Origin: Lithobates sylvaticus | Lineage: Eukaryota > Chordata > Amphibia > Anura > Ranidae | DNA: 64,000 nt | Direction of reading: 5' to 3' | Assembly: GCA_028564925.1 (NCBI GenBank) | Contig: CM053029.1 | Span: forward strand, 296,399,168 to 296,463,167 | Shown here: positions 23,783 to 31,849 of the stretch, one piece after another | How positions within the stretch are numbered: position 1 is the first letter of the stretch | How the letters are laid out: the number at the start of each line of letters is the position of its first letter | The notes under the pieces: generated by a model | Told to the model about the DNA's origin: nothing | Seen by the model: only the letters and a program-made list of their open reading frames with translations | Database searches by the model: none | Translations under genes and position numbers: made by a program

Positions 23783-24999
23783 TTCCGTTAGTACTGAGGA
23801 ACTTCAGGGAAGAGGGGATCGGTATGATCCTGATCACACCCTACTGGCCCAAAAGGCCCTGGTTTTCAGCTCTCCTAGGCCTAGCAGTGGAGCCTCCGTG
23901 GAGGCTGCCAGTCAGGGAGGACCTGCTGTTGCAGGGAACGGTGGTTCACCCAGAAGTAGGCAGACTTCAGCTAACTGCCTGGCTTCTGAAAAAGACCTCC
24001 TAAAAGCTAGAGGCCTGTCCGATAGAGTAGTCAGGACTCTTCTGTCCAGTAGAAAGGAGGTGACTAGGGCAATATACTTTAAAGTTTGGAAAAAATTTTA
24101 TTCGTACTGTACCTCTAAGGCATTCCAGGTCAAAAGTGTAGTGTCCATTCTGGAATTTCTCCAAGAGGGGATGGAAAAAGGATTAGCAGCTAGCACCCTG
24201 AAAGCGCAGGTAGCAGCTCTATCTGTTTATTTTGAAAAAACCCTGTCCAGGGAGACTTTAATTTCCAGATTTTTTTAGAGCTCTGGCTCGAAATAGGCCA
24301 GTGGCTCCTACCTTTTTCCCTAGTTGGGATTTATCCATTGTCCTTCAGGGCTTATGGAGGCACCTTTTGAACCCCTGCAGGGGTCTTGTTTAAAAGATTT
24401 AGTCTTGAAAACTATTTTTTTTGGTGGCTATTACGTCAGCGAGGCGTATTAGTGAACTGCAAGCTCTAGCAGTTACGGAACCTTTCCTTAGAGTGGTTCT
24501 TCAAACAGACCCAGCTTTCCTGCCCAAGGTCTCCTCGAAGTTTCATCGCTCCCAACAAATTGTTTTGCCTACCTTCTCTACAGCTCCTGCCAACGCAGGT
24601 GAGGAGGCGTTCCACACGCTAGATGTAAGGAGATGTCTTCGGCAGTTCCTTTTGGTCACTAGGGAGTTCAGGAAGTCTAATGCCCTCTTTGTGGTCTTCT
24701 CAGGACCCTGCAAAGGGGAAAAAGCTTCAAAGAGCACCTTAGGTAGGTGGCTTAGGGGGGCTATTGCAGAGGCCCACAAGGCCAAAGGGGAAGTGCCCCC
24801 AGCGGGGATTGCTGCCCACTCCACAAGGGCAACAGCAGTATCTTGGGCTGAAAGGGCCGGTGCTACGCCTGATCAGATCTGTAAGGCGGCCACGTGGTCA
24901 AGCTACTCAACCTTCCTTCGGCACTACAGGCTGGACTTGCTGTCAGCTGCAGATCAGGCCTTTGGCAGGAAGGTACTGCAGGCAGTAGTCCCACCCTAG
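23757..24999 (+). CDS. DIRS tyrosine recombinase part
   Basis: The region has recombinase motifs: an N-terminal SAM-like segment, then the box with the first catalytic Arg (SARRISELQAL) and a C-terminal HSTRATAVSW box followed by the tyrosine-bearing WSSYSTFLRHY segment. This enzyme replaces integrase in the DIRS group. Part of the same fossil; treated as one span. Confidence 0.82.
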
Positions 25000-25012
25000 G
25001 TAAGCTTCTCGG

Positions 25013-25112
25013 TTATCCTCTCCAGGGTTGTCCTGAAAGGCGATTTTGAGAAAGACTTAGTTAGTTAGACTTACCGGTGACGGTATTTCTAAGAGCCTTT
25101 CAGGACAACCCC
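25013..25112 (+). repeat. DIRS internal complementary region
   Basis: 'ggttgtcctgaaaggcgatt' matches the inverse of the left end and 'taagagcctttcaggacaac' the inverse of the right end, joined by 'ttagttagacttaccggtg'. This is the template the DIRS family is thought to use to join its ends into a circle. Confidence 0.85.
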
Positions 25113-25226
25113 TAGTTCCCTCCCTGTTTCTGAATACATAAAAAGGATACAAGTATCTGTCATGATTTTTTGTGTGGTTCTCTGTGCTTTGTTTTCCAGT
25201 ATGCCGGAGGTCCCCAATAACTGAAG

Positions 25227-25349
25227 CCATGGTGGAAGAGGAGGGGTTTTAAAGGTCAAGCATGTGTTTCCTAAAAGTGGGCGGAGCTGCGCTCTCTCCA
25301 GGGTTGTCCTGAAAGGCTCTTAGAAATACCGTCACCGGTAAGTCTAACT
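25227..25349 (+). repeat. DIRS right inverted terminal repeat
   Basis: Inverse of 19,887-19,985 plus a right-end extension 'taccgtcaccggtaagtc' that also occurs, inverted, in the internal complementary region. Confidence 0.9.
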
Positions 25350-25528
25350 AATGCGGCGTACACACGAAGGGACAATCCCCTCGTGTGTGGGCGCCGGCGG
25401 ACTTTTTGGCGCCAAAGTTTTAAGTTTGGTTTTAAAATTATTCGCTGGACTTGGCAGTCCGGCGGACAATCCCGCCGTTAGTGGGCAAGTCCGCGGGACT
25501 TTTGAAATGAACGGACTTGCCGCTCATT

Positions 25529-26085
25529 GGCTACCTTCTTCGTCGCCGCCGTCGTCTGGGGGTCTCGATCCGCCTTCGGGGGTCTTCCGGGGGTCTCTTC
25601 TGTTCTTGCGGCGGTCGTCGTCTTCCGCGCCGCCGGCGCCTTCTTCTTCTTCTTGTCCTTCTTGTTCTTCTTCTTCTTCCGATGTTGACCCGTCGCTGTC
25701 TCTGCCCGGAATGCCTGTGCCGCTCTGCGCTGGGACTTATATAGGGGCATGGGGGACAGGGTCACATGCACATGTCACATGGTGACCCCGCCCCCTTGTG
25801 TTATCACAGTCCCGGAGGATGCTGGGACTGTGACATGAACATGTGACCCTGTCCCCCATGTCCCAATATAAGTCCCAGCGCAGAGCGGCACAGGCATTCC
25901 GGGCAGAGACAGCGACGGGTCAACATCGGAAGAAGAAGAAGAAGAAGAACAAGAAGGACAAGAAGAAGAAGAAGGCGCCGGCGGCGCGGAAGACTACGAC
26001 CGCCGCAAGAACAGAAGAGACCCCCGGAAGACCCCCGAAGGCGGATCGAGACCCCCAGACGACGGCGACGACGAAGAAGGTAGCC
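25529..26085. repeat. 557-bp palindrome, arms about 240 bp
   Basis: The left arm (25,529-25,768) starts 'ggctaccttcttcgtcgcc' and the right arm (25,840-26,085) ends with its inverse, 'ggcgacgacgaagaaggtagcc'-type sequence. The innermost paired words are 'catgggggacagggtcacat' and 'atgtgaccctgtcccccatg'. The arms differ by only a few changes, including the number of 'gaa' triplets. The ~70-base centre contains 'cacagtcccggaggatgctg'. Such length and symmetry would form a cruciform or, if transcribed, a long hairpin. Confidence 0.93.
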
Positions 26086-26103
26086 GGACTCCTCCGTTCG
26101 TGA
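25843..26103 (+). CDS. Hypothetical Lys/Arg-rich small protein in palindrome arm
   Basis: The 86-codon frame has a core of KKKKKKNKKDKKKKKAPAAR followed by Thr/Ala/Pro-rich basic sequence. A near-identical frame runs the other way on the minus strand (25,478-25,771) because the arms mirror each other. Low complexity drives much of the openness, and a TATA-like word at about 25,865 lies downstream of this ATG, so translation is doubtful. I do not recognise a family. Confidence 0.2.
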   Translation: MTLSPMSQYKSQRRAAQAFRAETATGQHRKKKKKKNKKDKKKKKAPAARKTTTAARTEETPGRPPKADRDPQTTATTKKVAGLLRS

Positions 26104-26183
26104 AAGAGCTAGGTAAAAGAGCAGAAGAGAGCGGAGGAGTCCGGCGAGAAGACCCCCAAGACGGAAGAAGACCCCCGGAGCAG

Positions 26184-26222
26184 TGCAATAAAATATTTTT
26201 TCAAAAGTGTGTGTGTTTTTGT
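26184..26222 (+). terminator. Candidate poly(A) signal with GT-rich downstream element
   Basis: 'caataaaatattt' (AATAAA) is followed within about 20 bases by 'gtgtgtgtgtttttg', a good arrangement for cleavage and polyadenylation. It lies about 85 bases after the + strand basic frame. No equivalent is seen beyond the left arm. Confidence 0.45.
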
Positions 26223-26239
26223 ACTTTACATTTTACACC

Positions 26240-26640
26240 TTAGGTGAATGGGTAGGGGTACATCGTACCCCATACTCATTCACATAGGGTGGGGGGCCGG
26301 TATCTGGGGGCCCCCTTATTAAAGGGGGCTCCCAGATTCCCATAAGCCCCCGCCCGCAGACCCCGACAACCAACGGCCAGGGTTGTCGGGAAGAGGCCCT
26401 TGTCCTCATCAACATGGGGACAAGGTGCTTTGGGGTGGGGGGGCCGCACGGCCCCCCTTTCCCCAGGGCACCCCCCATGTTGAGGGCACGCGGCCTGGTA
26501 CGGCTCAGGAGGGGGGGGCGCTCGTTCGTCCCCACCCCTTTCCTGGCCTGCCAGGCTGCGTGCTCGGATGAGGGTCTGACTTGGATTTGGGGGGAACCCC
26601 CACGCCGTTTTTTCGGCGTGGGGATTCCCTTTAAATCCAT
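26240..26640. repeat. Cluster of GC-rich hairpins
   Basis: At least five separate stem-loops follow one another: 'gtgaatgggtaggggtac' with 'gtaccccatactcattcac'; 'gggggccccctt' with 'aagggggctccc'; 'gacaacc' with 'ggttgtc'; 'ccttgtcc' with 'ggacaagg'; and 'ccacgccg' with 'cggcgtgg'. A related 'ggggaccccacgccacttttt' word occurs at about 43,750. Two minus-strand frames of 143-165 codons cross it but are Pro/Gly-rich and lack a domain. Confidence 0.65.
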
Positions 26641-26644
26641 GTCT

Positions 26645-26785
26645 TCTTTTTTTTTTCTGGGATTTTTGGTTGATATTCTTTCTGTCTCTATCATTTTTAA
26701 AACACAACTAATGATAACAATTATAGACACTTCATTTCTTTGTAAGTGGGCAAACTTACAAAATCTGTATCCGGAATATGAAATG
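26645..26785. mobile_element. Tc1 terminal fragment
   Basis: 'ttgatattctttctgtctc', 'aacaattatagacacttc' and 'atttctttgtaagtgggcaa' match the terminal region of the Tc1 at 12,770-12,958 in the same orientation. Only the end is left; no transposase. Confidence 0.7.
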
Positions 26786-26786
26786 C

Positions 26787-26940
26787 TGGGTTTACATACT
26801 CTTTAGGTCTCTCAGAATCTCTGCATACGCCTCTGCTGCATGAATTACTAATTTAGGAGGATATGTAAACATCAGTAATTTGTAATCGGTGGCCCAAGTT
26901 GTTGATATTGACATGTGGGCCTTGTACAGTGGTGATCGCC
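26787..26940. mobile_element. 'GGGTTTACATAC' MITE fragment
   Basis: Starts GGGTTTACATACTCTTTA, the inverse of the terminus at 16,783, and carries 'atgtaaacatcagtaattt' like the DNA near 16,575. Truncated. Confidence 0.5.
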
Positions 26941-27515
26941 AGTAGGGACCATTTACACTGTATGAATAAAAACATTAGCATAAGCAATACATGTGTTCAG
27001 TGTATTGATAACCTTTTACGTATGATCTTTCCAATAGGACACAGCCCAAAAAAAAATTTACAAGGATTTTACCTATTCCCTAATCTATTAAGAAAAAAGG
27101 GTTTGAGCTTTAGCTAGTTTTAAAATTTGCTTACCTCTTCGCATACTGATTCTTCTGACATGTAGCTTACACAGAAGATAACCACCAGTTTTTGCTTTAT
27201 GCCTGGTTTTTAGCTGCCCATGTTTGTGACTTATCTGTTAACCGATCTGATTTACTTGTTTTATTGTAGCTAGAGCATTAATTTTACAGATGGTATCACC
27301 AAGCCACAAAATGTAATGAGGCTTGCCTTTCTTCTTTCATTTATGCCTTTTCTATGTTACCCCCTGGTTTTGACCATCTTTGGGTGTTTGTCGGTAAATC
27401 CTACAAAACTTTGCAGGAAGGCACATGGCTTACAGAATGTGATGTCATATATCTATTTTCTCCTGTTTATGACCGCTCTGTATGCTGTATCTAACAAACC
27501 ATGTACATTCTTTAA
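26941..27515. other. No gene seen
   Basis: AT-rich non-coding DNA; no exon, RNA gene or repeat boundary identified. Confidence 0.4.
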
Positions 27516-28304
27516 CCCCCTGGCGGTATTCCCGAGTGTGGCTTGGGGTGGATTTTCAGTACCAAAAGCGGTAACTCTCGAGCCACACTCGAGATTGCAT
27601 TGTAGGATCCAGGAAGAGGTTACTTACCTTGTCCCCAGGATCCTGCAAAGTCCTCCGCTCGATCTATCACGGAGCCGAGCTCCATTCCCTGCGAGCGTTG
27701 CGACACATGGGGACGGAGAACTGCGCCAGATTCAAAAAGTAAAACGCACACAATACATATACAGTACACTGTAATCTTACATTACTGTATCAATTTATTT
27801 CACATCCCTTTTGTCCCTAGTGGTCTGTCCAGTGCCCTGCATGCATTTTTATATTATAAATACTGTTCTTTCTGCCTGGAAACTGGAGATTGTCCATAGC
27901 AACCAAAACTGTCCCTTTACATCAAAAGTGGTTTTAGACCAGCTAGAAAACAGCGATAATAAATTAGAATCACTTTCAGAATTGAGCGATAGTGATTTGT
28001 GGGGAAATCTGTCATCAAACACTGACAGTATTGACAGCGACAATTCTGCAACTGAGCAAATTTCAGTGGTTTTGATGTGATTACATTATTGAATAATTTT
28101 TATTATTATTATTTGTTATAATTTATGATTTTATTTTTCAAACTTTATCATACCCGGGATGTCTACTAGACTCTTGTTTGGACAGATTTAAGTGAGTTAT
28201 TCCTAAGAATTACAGGCCTACAATATAAACTCCAAATTTCCATGCAAAATAATTGTTCCTGCTTTCAGCATCAAAAATCTGAAATGATCATACTGCCAGG
28301 GAGG
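27516..28304. mobile_element. piggyBac-like MITE with TTAA target sites
   Basis: The termini CCCCCTGGCGGTATTC and (inverse of) CCTCCCTGGCAGTATGATC are flanked by TTAA on both sides (27,512-27,515 and 28,305-28,308), the piggyBac signature. The interior includes an 89-codon frame at 27,811-28,080 that turns acidic and Ser/Asp-rich (SLSELSDSDLWGNLSS). piggyBac transposases often begin with acidic Ser/Asp-rich sequence, so this may be an N-terminal relic, but no catalytic part is present. Confidence 0.75.
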
Positions 28305-28690
28305 TTAAACCTGGCATAACACACAGGTTTTGGAGAAAACTTAATTTCCATTGTGCTTATGGCTGAGTTATGTGAGAATATAGTTCTGGAATTGGATGAA
28401 AGGACAATATGGGACCTAATGCAACACTTATTGCCATGTATCCTTCTTTTTCTTTGAAACCCTTTAAAGTATAAAAAGCAATCTGTTCCTAATAGTAATA
28501 TATAAAGCCAAACTCTGTTGTCTTTTAAAAGTATAAAACCAATCACTAGGGCCTATAAGCCATGTGTATGTATGTGTGTGTGTGTATATATACACACTAT
28601 AATCTGGTATCCATATGTATGTTTATGAAAACGGTTTGTCTTTGATGTCTGGCTCATATCAGTAATTTATTGCATGTGCTTAATTTTTAG

Positions 28691-28797
28691 ACTGGCTGAA
28701 TTTTCTTAAGGGAAGATGAAGTACCTTGGCATCTGTCTGCTTCTTACTGATCTCGTCTGCCAATCGCTTGTCCGAGCAGAGTTTTTCACATCTATAG
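28691..28797 (+). CDS. P4HA2: P4HA2 first coding exon (ATG at 28,716)
   Basis: The exon starts after the acceptor 'aatttttag' and ends before the donor GTAAGT at 28,798. The ATG at 28,716 opens MKYLGICLLLTDLVCQSLVRA, a signal peptide for entry into the endoplasmic reticulum, then EFFTSIG, the conserved N-terminus of the mature subunit. Cleavage is likely after Ala21. AEFFTSIG favours P4HA2 over P4HA1 (PGFFTSIG). The last base is the first base of a Gly codon completed by the next exon. The 25 bases before the ATG are 5' UTR. The gene makes the alpha-2 subunit of the collagen prolyl 4-hydroxylase tetramer, which pairs with protein disulfide isomerase and hydroxylates Pro in X-Pro-Gly. Confidence 0.93.
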
Positions 28798-29390
28798 GTA
28801 AGTCTTTATTTGTGTACCACAGTAAGAGTCACCAAGAACATTTTCCAGATGGCGTTTCAAACTTTTCAGTTCCATTGATTTTATTTATTGGTGGAGCCAA
28901 GTAGGTTGCATTATTCCCTGGCATCTTATATGTTCTGGTTGCTCCAACAATGACATCTCCTTGCTATAATTCTCAGCTTTGTTCCCATTTACTTGAGAGT
29001 TTTGGTCTCTCCTGTCTACATTTTAGTGTTACAGCCCGTTCTGTTGTATTCTACATGAGTGGTTGTCAACTCCAGTTAGACCAGGGCATTGTGACTTCCA
29101 TGCCCCAACAGTAAAAAAAGAAAAATAGTTTAAAATTACTGGTATATGATATAAAATGGATAAGAATTCAAACAGAATGGGAACCCCCTTATAATGGACA
29201 CAACCGAGGTAAAGGCCCAGGATTTTAAACACAAAGATCATACCAATAGAGTCCTTATTTCTCCAGCATCTGACAAAAACAGAAGTATTTGTTTTGGGAA
29301 GACTAGCCCTTTAAGTTATCTAGTAGTACACGTCTGCGTGGAGTTTGTATGGTCTTTTGCTTACATAGGTTTCTCTCAAATGCTCTAGTT
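28798..29390 (+). other. Start of P4HA2 intron, no other feature
   Basis: Intronic DNA between the first coding exon and the hAT MITE at 29,391. I see only short chance frames. Confidence 0.5.
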
Positions 29391-29826
29391 CAGTGTTTCT
29401 CAAGCTCCTTTCAGTCAAGGCACCCTTTAGAATTATGAACAGTCTTGAGGCACCCCAGTCTAAAATCCACACGTAGGACATGCAACATTAGAGGTGATTT
29501 ATTCTTCCAAAGCAAATACATTTTTTTCACACTGGTACTGACTAGTATGCCAATATTTCCCTTCTCCCTCAATTTCTCTCCATCAGTCACCCCAGTGCTG
29601 AGGGAGAGGGGTACAGGAGGGTCAAACAATGATGCTGTGGAGGCAACAGACATCCTCCTTAATAACGGAGGACATCATTGGTTGTTAGGATGCCAGTGTC
29701 TAAAAAGTCGTACTGGTGCATAATGAACTGTAACTAAAAGGCAGGCTTGATCCACCTGCTGGCTTGTATACTATTTTTGATAAATTTTTAGGTATTTTGC
29801 TAAGGCACCCTGATTGAAAAAGGCTG
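29391..29826. mobile_element. hAT MITE with 8-bp target duplication
   Basis: Termini CAGTGTTTCTCAA and TTGAAAAAGGCTG are imperfect inverses. An exact octamer CTCTAGTT flanks the element at 29,383-29,390 and 29,827-29,834. The inner edges both carry 'aaggcaccct'. There is no transposase. The termini place it with the element at 18,164-19,295. Confidence 0.9.
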
Positions 29827-30174
29827 CTCTAGTTTCCTGCCTCAATTTAAAGACCACACCGAGAATTTAATGTCTCCTGACCAAGTAAGCCATAGTGTAT
29901 GAATATGGTAGACCTTAAACGTAAGTGCTTCAGCTTGTAAAAGCACAGGTTGCACAGAAAACTTTCAGAAAGACTTTTACAAAGCTTTCCCCAAACTCCT
30001 TTGTTGAAAAAGGGTTATGGCATATGGTAGATGAACCTGTGCCCAGACAGTAAAACGCTAAACAAGCAGTAAAAGATGTTTCTAGAGGTCAGTGAGGGCT
30101 TGTTTTTAGTCTATAAGCAGCTTGTAAAAATGAATGTTTCATAGTCACAACCTAGACAAAGAAATAACAGAGTG

Positions 30175-30245
30175 TATATATGTGTGTATGTGTGTGTATG
30201 TGTGTGTGTGTATGTGTATATATATATATATATATATATTTATTA
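30175..30245. repeat. (TG/TA)n compound microsatellite
   Basis: 'gtgtgtatgtgtgtgt' passing into 'tatatatatatatat'; ordinary intronic microsatellite. Confidence 0.9.
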
Positions 30246-30283
30246 GTATGTGTGCAGCTAGTTTTCAAACGCAATTTAAGGCT

Positions 30284-30610
30284 CGGTTCACACTTGTGCA
30301 ATGTGGGAACCAGCGTGATTCCAGTGCGGGGTTCGTCGCACCTTAATCCCCGGCGGTTCACACTGCCCTCTGTGAAGTGCTGCGGGTGTCAATACAAAGT
30401 TAATGACAACATCAGATCGCAGTGTGAACTGTGAAATGGTGCAGGAATCGGATTGAATAGGTGTGAAAACCCATGCAATCCGATTTCAGTGAGGACCAAA
30501 AAAGGGTCCTGCACCATTTTTCTGCGAATCTGATGCAAATTAAATTTGCATCACACAGACATCCCATGTGATCTGCACAGCACATGCGATGTCTGGCATC
30601 GCACAAGCCT
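30284..30610. mobile_element. TTCACAC-type MITE
   Basis: Starts 'ggctcggttcacacttgtg' and contains inverted words such as 'agtgtgaactgtgaa' and 'ggttcacactgccc', plus 'gcatcacacagac'. The right boundary is approximate. Confidence 0.5.
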
Positions 30611-30614
30611 CAAT

Positions 30615-30900
30615 ACATTTTATTGCACACAAACACAATATAATACCCAATTTTTCAGGTATTTTACAAGATAACGTTATGCCAAGTAAATAGATACCTA
30701 ACATGTCATGCTTTAAAATTGCGTCCGCCTGTGGAATGGCGCCAAACGACGGTACTTAAAATTCTCCATCGGCAATGCTTTAAACGGCCTATACAAGTTA
30801 CCAGTTTAGAGATGCACAGGACGCGAGCCCGCCAGATGCCTGGTAGTAAGGTAAATATGTTTAACAATATTTTCCCAAATTGTTGTTTTTTTTTTTTTTT
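30615..30900 (-). mobile_element. Fragment of the TTAA-flanked repeat family
   Basis: 'aagtaaatagataccta', 'catgtcatgctttaaaattg', 'gtggaatggcgccaaac' and 'tacttaaaattctccatcgg' match the inverse of words at 11,900-12,020. It is a diverged piece lacking its termini. Confidence 0.65.
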
Positions 30901-31424
30901 CTTGTTATTTTCTTAATTTCTGTTTATTATGCAGCGTTTAGAAGGAGGGGGGCCCAGCCACATAAACATACCTTGCATTTTTGTGTAGGTATCAGGCTCT
31001 GGTATTTGTCACTCTTTTATACAGTCTGTTGAGCGTTTGGAAACCATGTGTTAGTCAGGCAGTTGACAGGATAATGGCTGTGAAACTTATGTGATCTTTG
31101 ACCTTTTGACTCTGTCGAGCTTCACATGTGGTGTTTTACCTCAGTGCATGACAATGGGTTTGCAAACAGGATGGCCTAAACATAATGAAAAACACCACAC
31201 CAAAAATGTATTTAACATTTTTTTTTATTATTTTCTATTTTTTTGGATAATTTTCTTTTGGCCGAGGCTTATTTCTATTGTGTTTTTTTAAATAAAAACA
31301 ATGTAAATAAATGAATTCACCAATATTAACATTCTTATACGCATTCATACCCTGCTCAGCCACTCAGACTCGAGCTGAAATAGCTTTGTATTTAAAATTA
31401 ATTTTATTCTTTTTTTTTTTTTAA

Positions 31425-31845
31425 AGCGGTAGTAAACCCGCTGACATATTTTTATTTATACACTTGTAAGGGAAAAGGCATAATGAGCTAGTATGCACCG
31501 CATACTAGCTCATTATGAAATACTTACCTTAGAACGAGGCGTCGGTAACTCACCTGGTCCACGCCGAGGTCGCTGACATGTTGCCTCGGCGTGTCTTCCG
31601 GGTATCGCGACTCCAGCGCTGTGAGTGGCGGGAGCCGCAATGTCGTCACTCCCGCGCATGCGCACAGGAGACATCTTCCCGGCAGGGTTCGGATTCTGCC
31701 GGCCTTTCAGCCGAGAAACCCCCATGCGCATGGGCCGCTGCAGTCAGCGGCGCATTGCACGTGGAATATCTCCTAAACCGTACAAGTTTAGGAGATATTT
31801 TTTTTACCTACAGGTAAGCCTCATTATAGGCTTACCTGTAGGTGA
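31425..31845 (+). repeat. 'TTAAAGCGGTAGTAAACCC' repeat with two hairpins
   Basis: It starts TTAAAGCGGTAGTAAACCC, like the MITE termini at 44,912. A perfect hairpin lies at about 31,480-31,518 ('ataatgagctagtatgc' with 'gcatactagctcattat') and another at about 31,805-31,845 ('acctacaggtaagcct' with 'aggcttacctgtaggt'). The middle is GC-rich with 'cgcatgcgca' words. No protein. Confidence 0.6.
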
Positions 31846-31849
31846 AAGT

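Larger units (their letters stand above)
19887..25349 (+). mobile_element. DIRS-family tyrosine-recombinase retrotransposon, nearly whole
   Basis: This is a retroelement fossil of the DIRS group, about 5.46 kb. Inverted terminal repeats lie at about 19,887-19,985 and 25,227-25,349. Just before the right repeat, about 25,013-25,112, is an internal complementary region that matches both outer ends, the arrangement DIRS elements use to form a circular intermediate. In between are a gag-like region, reverse transcriptase, RNase H and tyrosine recombinase, in the usual overlapping order. It looks almost whole, with only a few breaks, so it is probably young. There are no LTRs and no flanking duplication, as expected. 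Confidence 0.92.
25351..26642. mobile_element. Composite element with giant palindrome and hairpin cluster
   Basis: Directly after the DIRS end the sequence starts ATGCGGCGTACACACGA, very like the Harbinger MITE termini at 8512 and 41,821. A 557-bp palindrome (25,529-26,085), a poly(A) signal (26,187) and a run of GC-rich hairpins (26,240-26,640) follow. The matching right terminus is not evident before the Tc1 remnant at 26,645, so this may be two elements side by side. The GC content is far above its surroundings. Confidence 0.5.

Noticed and set aside
26233-26730. 143-165 codon minus-strand frames rich in Pro, Gly and Arg
   Set aside because: They cross the hairpin cluster and a Tc1 end. 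Openness is explained by GC richness, and no domain is visible.
27316-27774. 152-codon frame upstream of the P4HA2 start, as an upstream exon
   Set aside because: It runs across the left end of the TTAA-flanked MITE; the later part is repeat sequence and there is no conserved domain.
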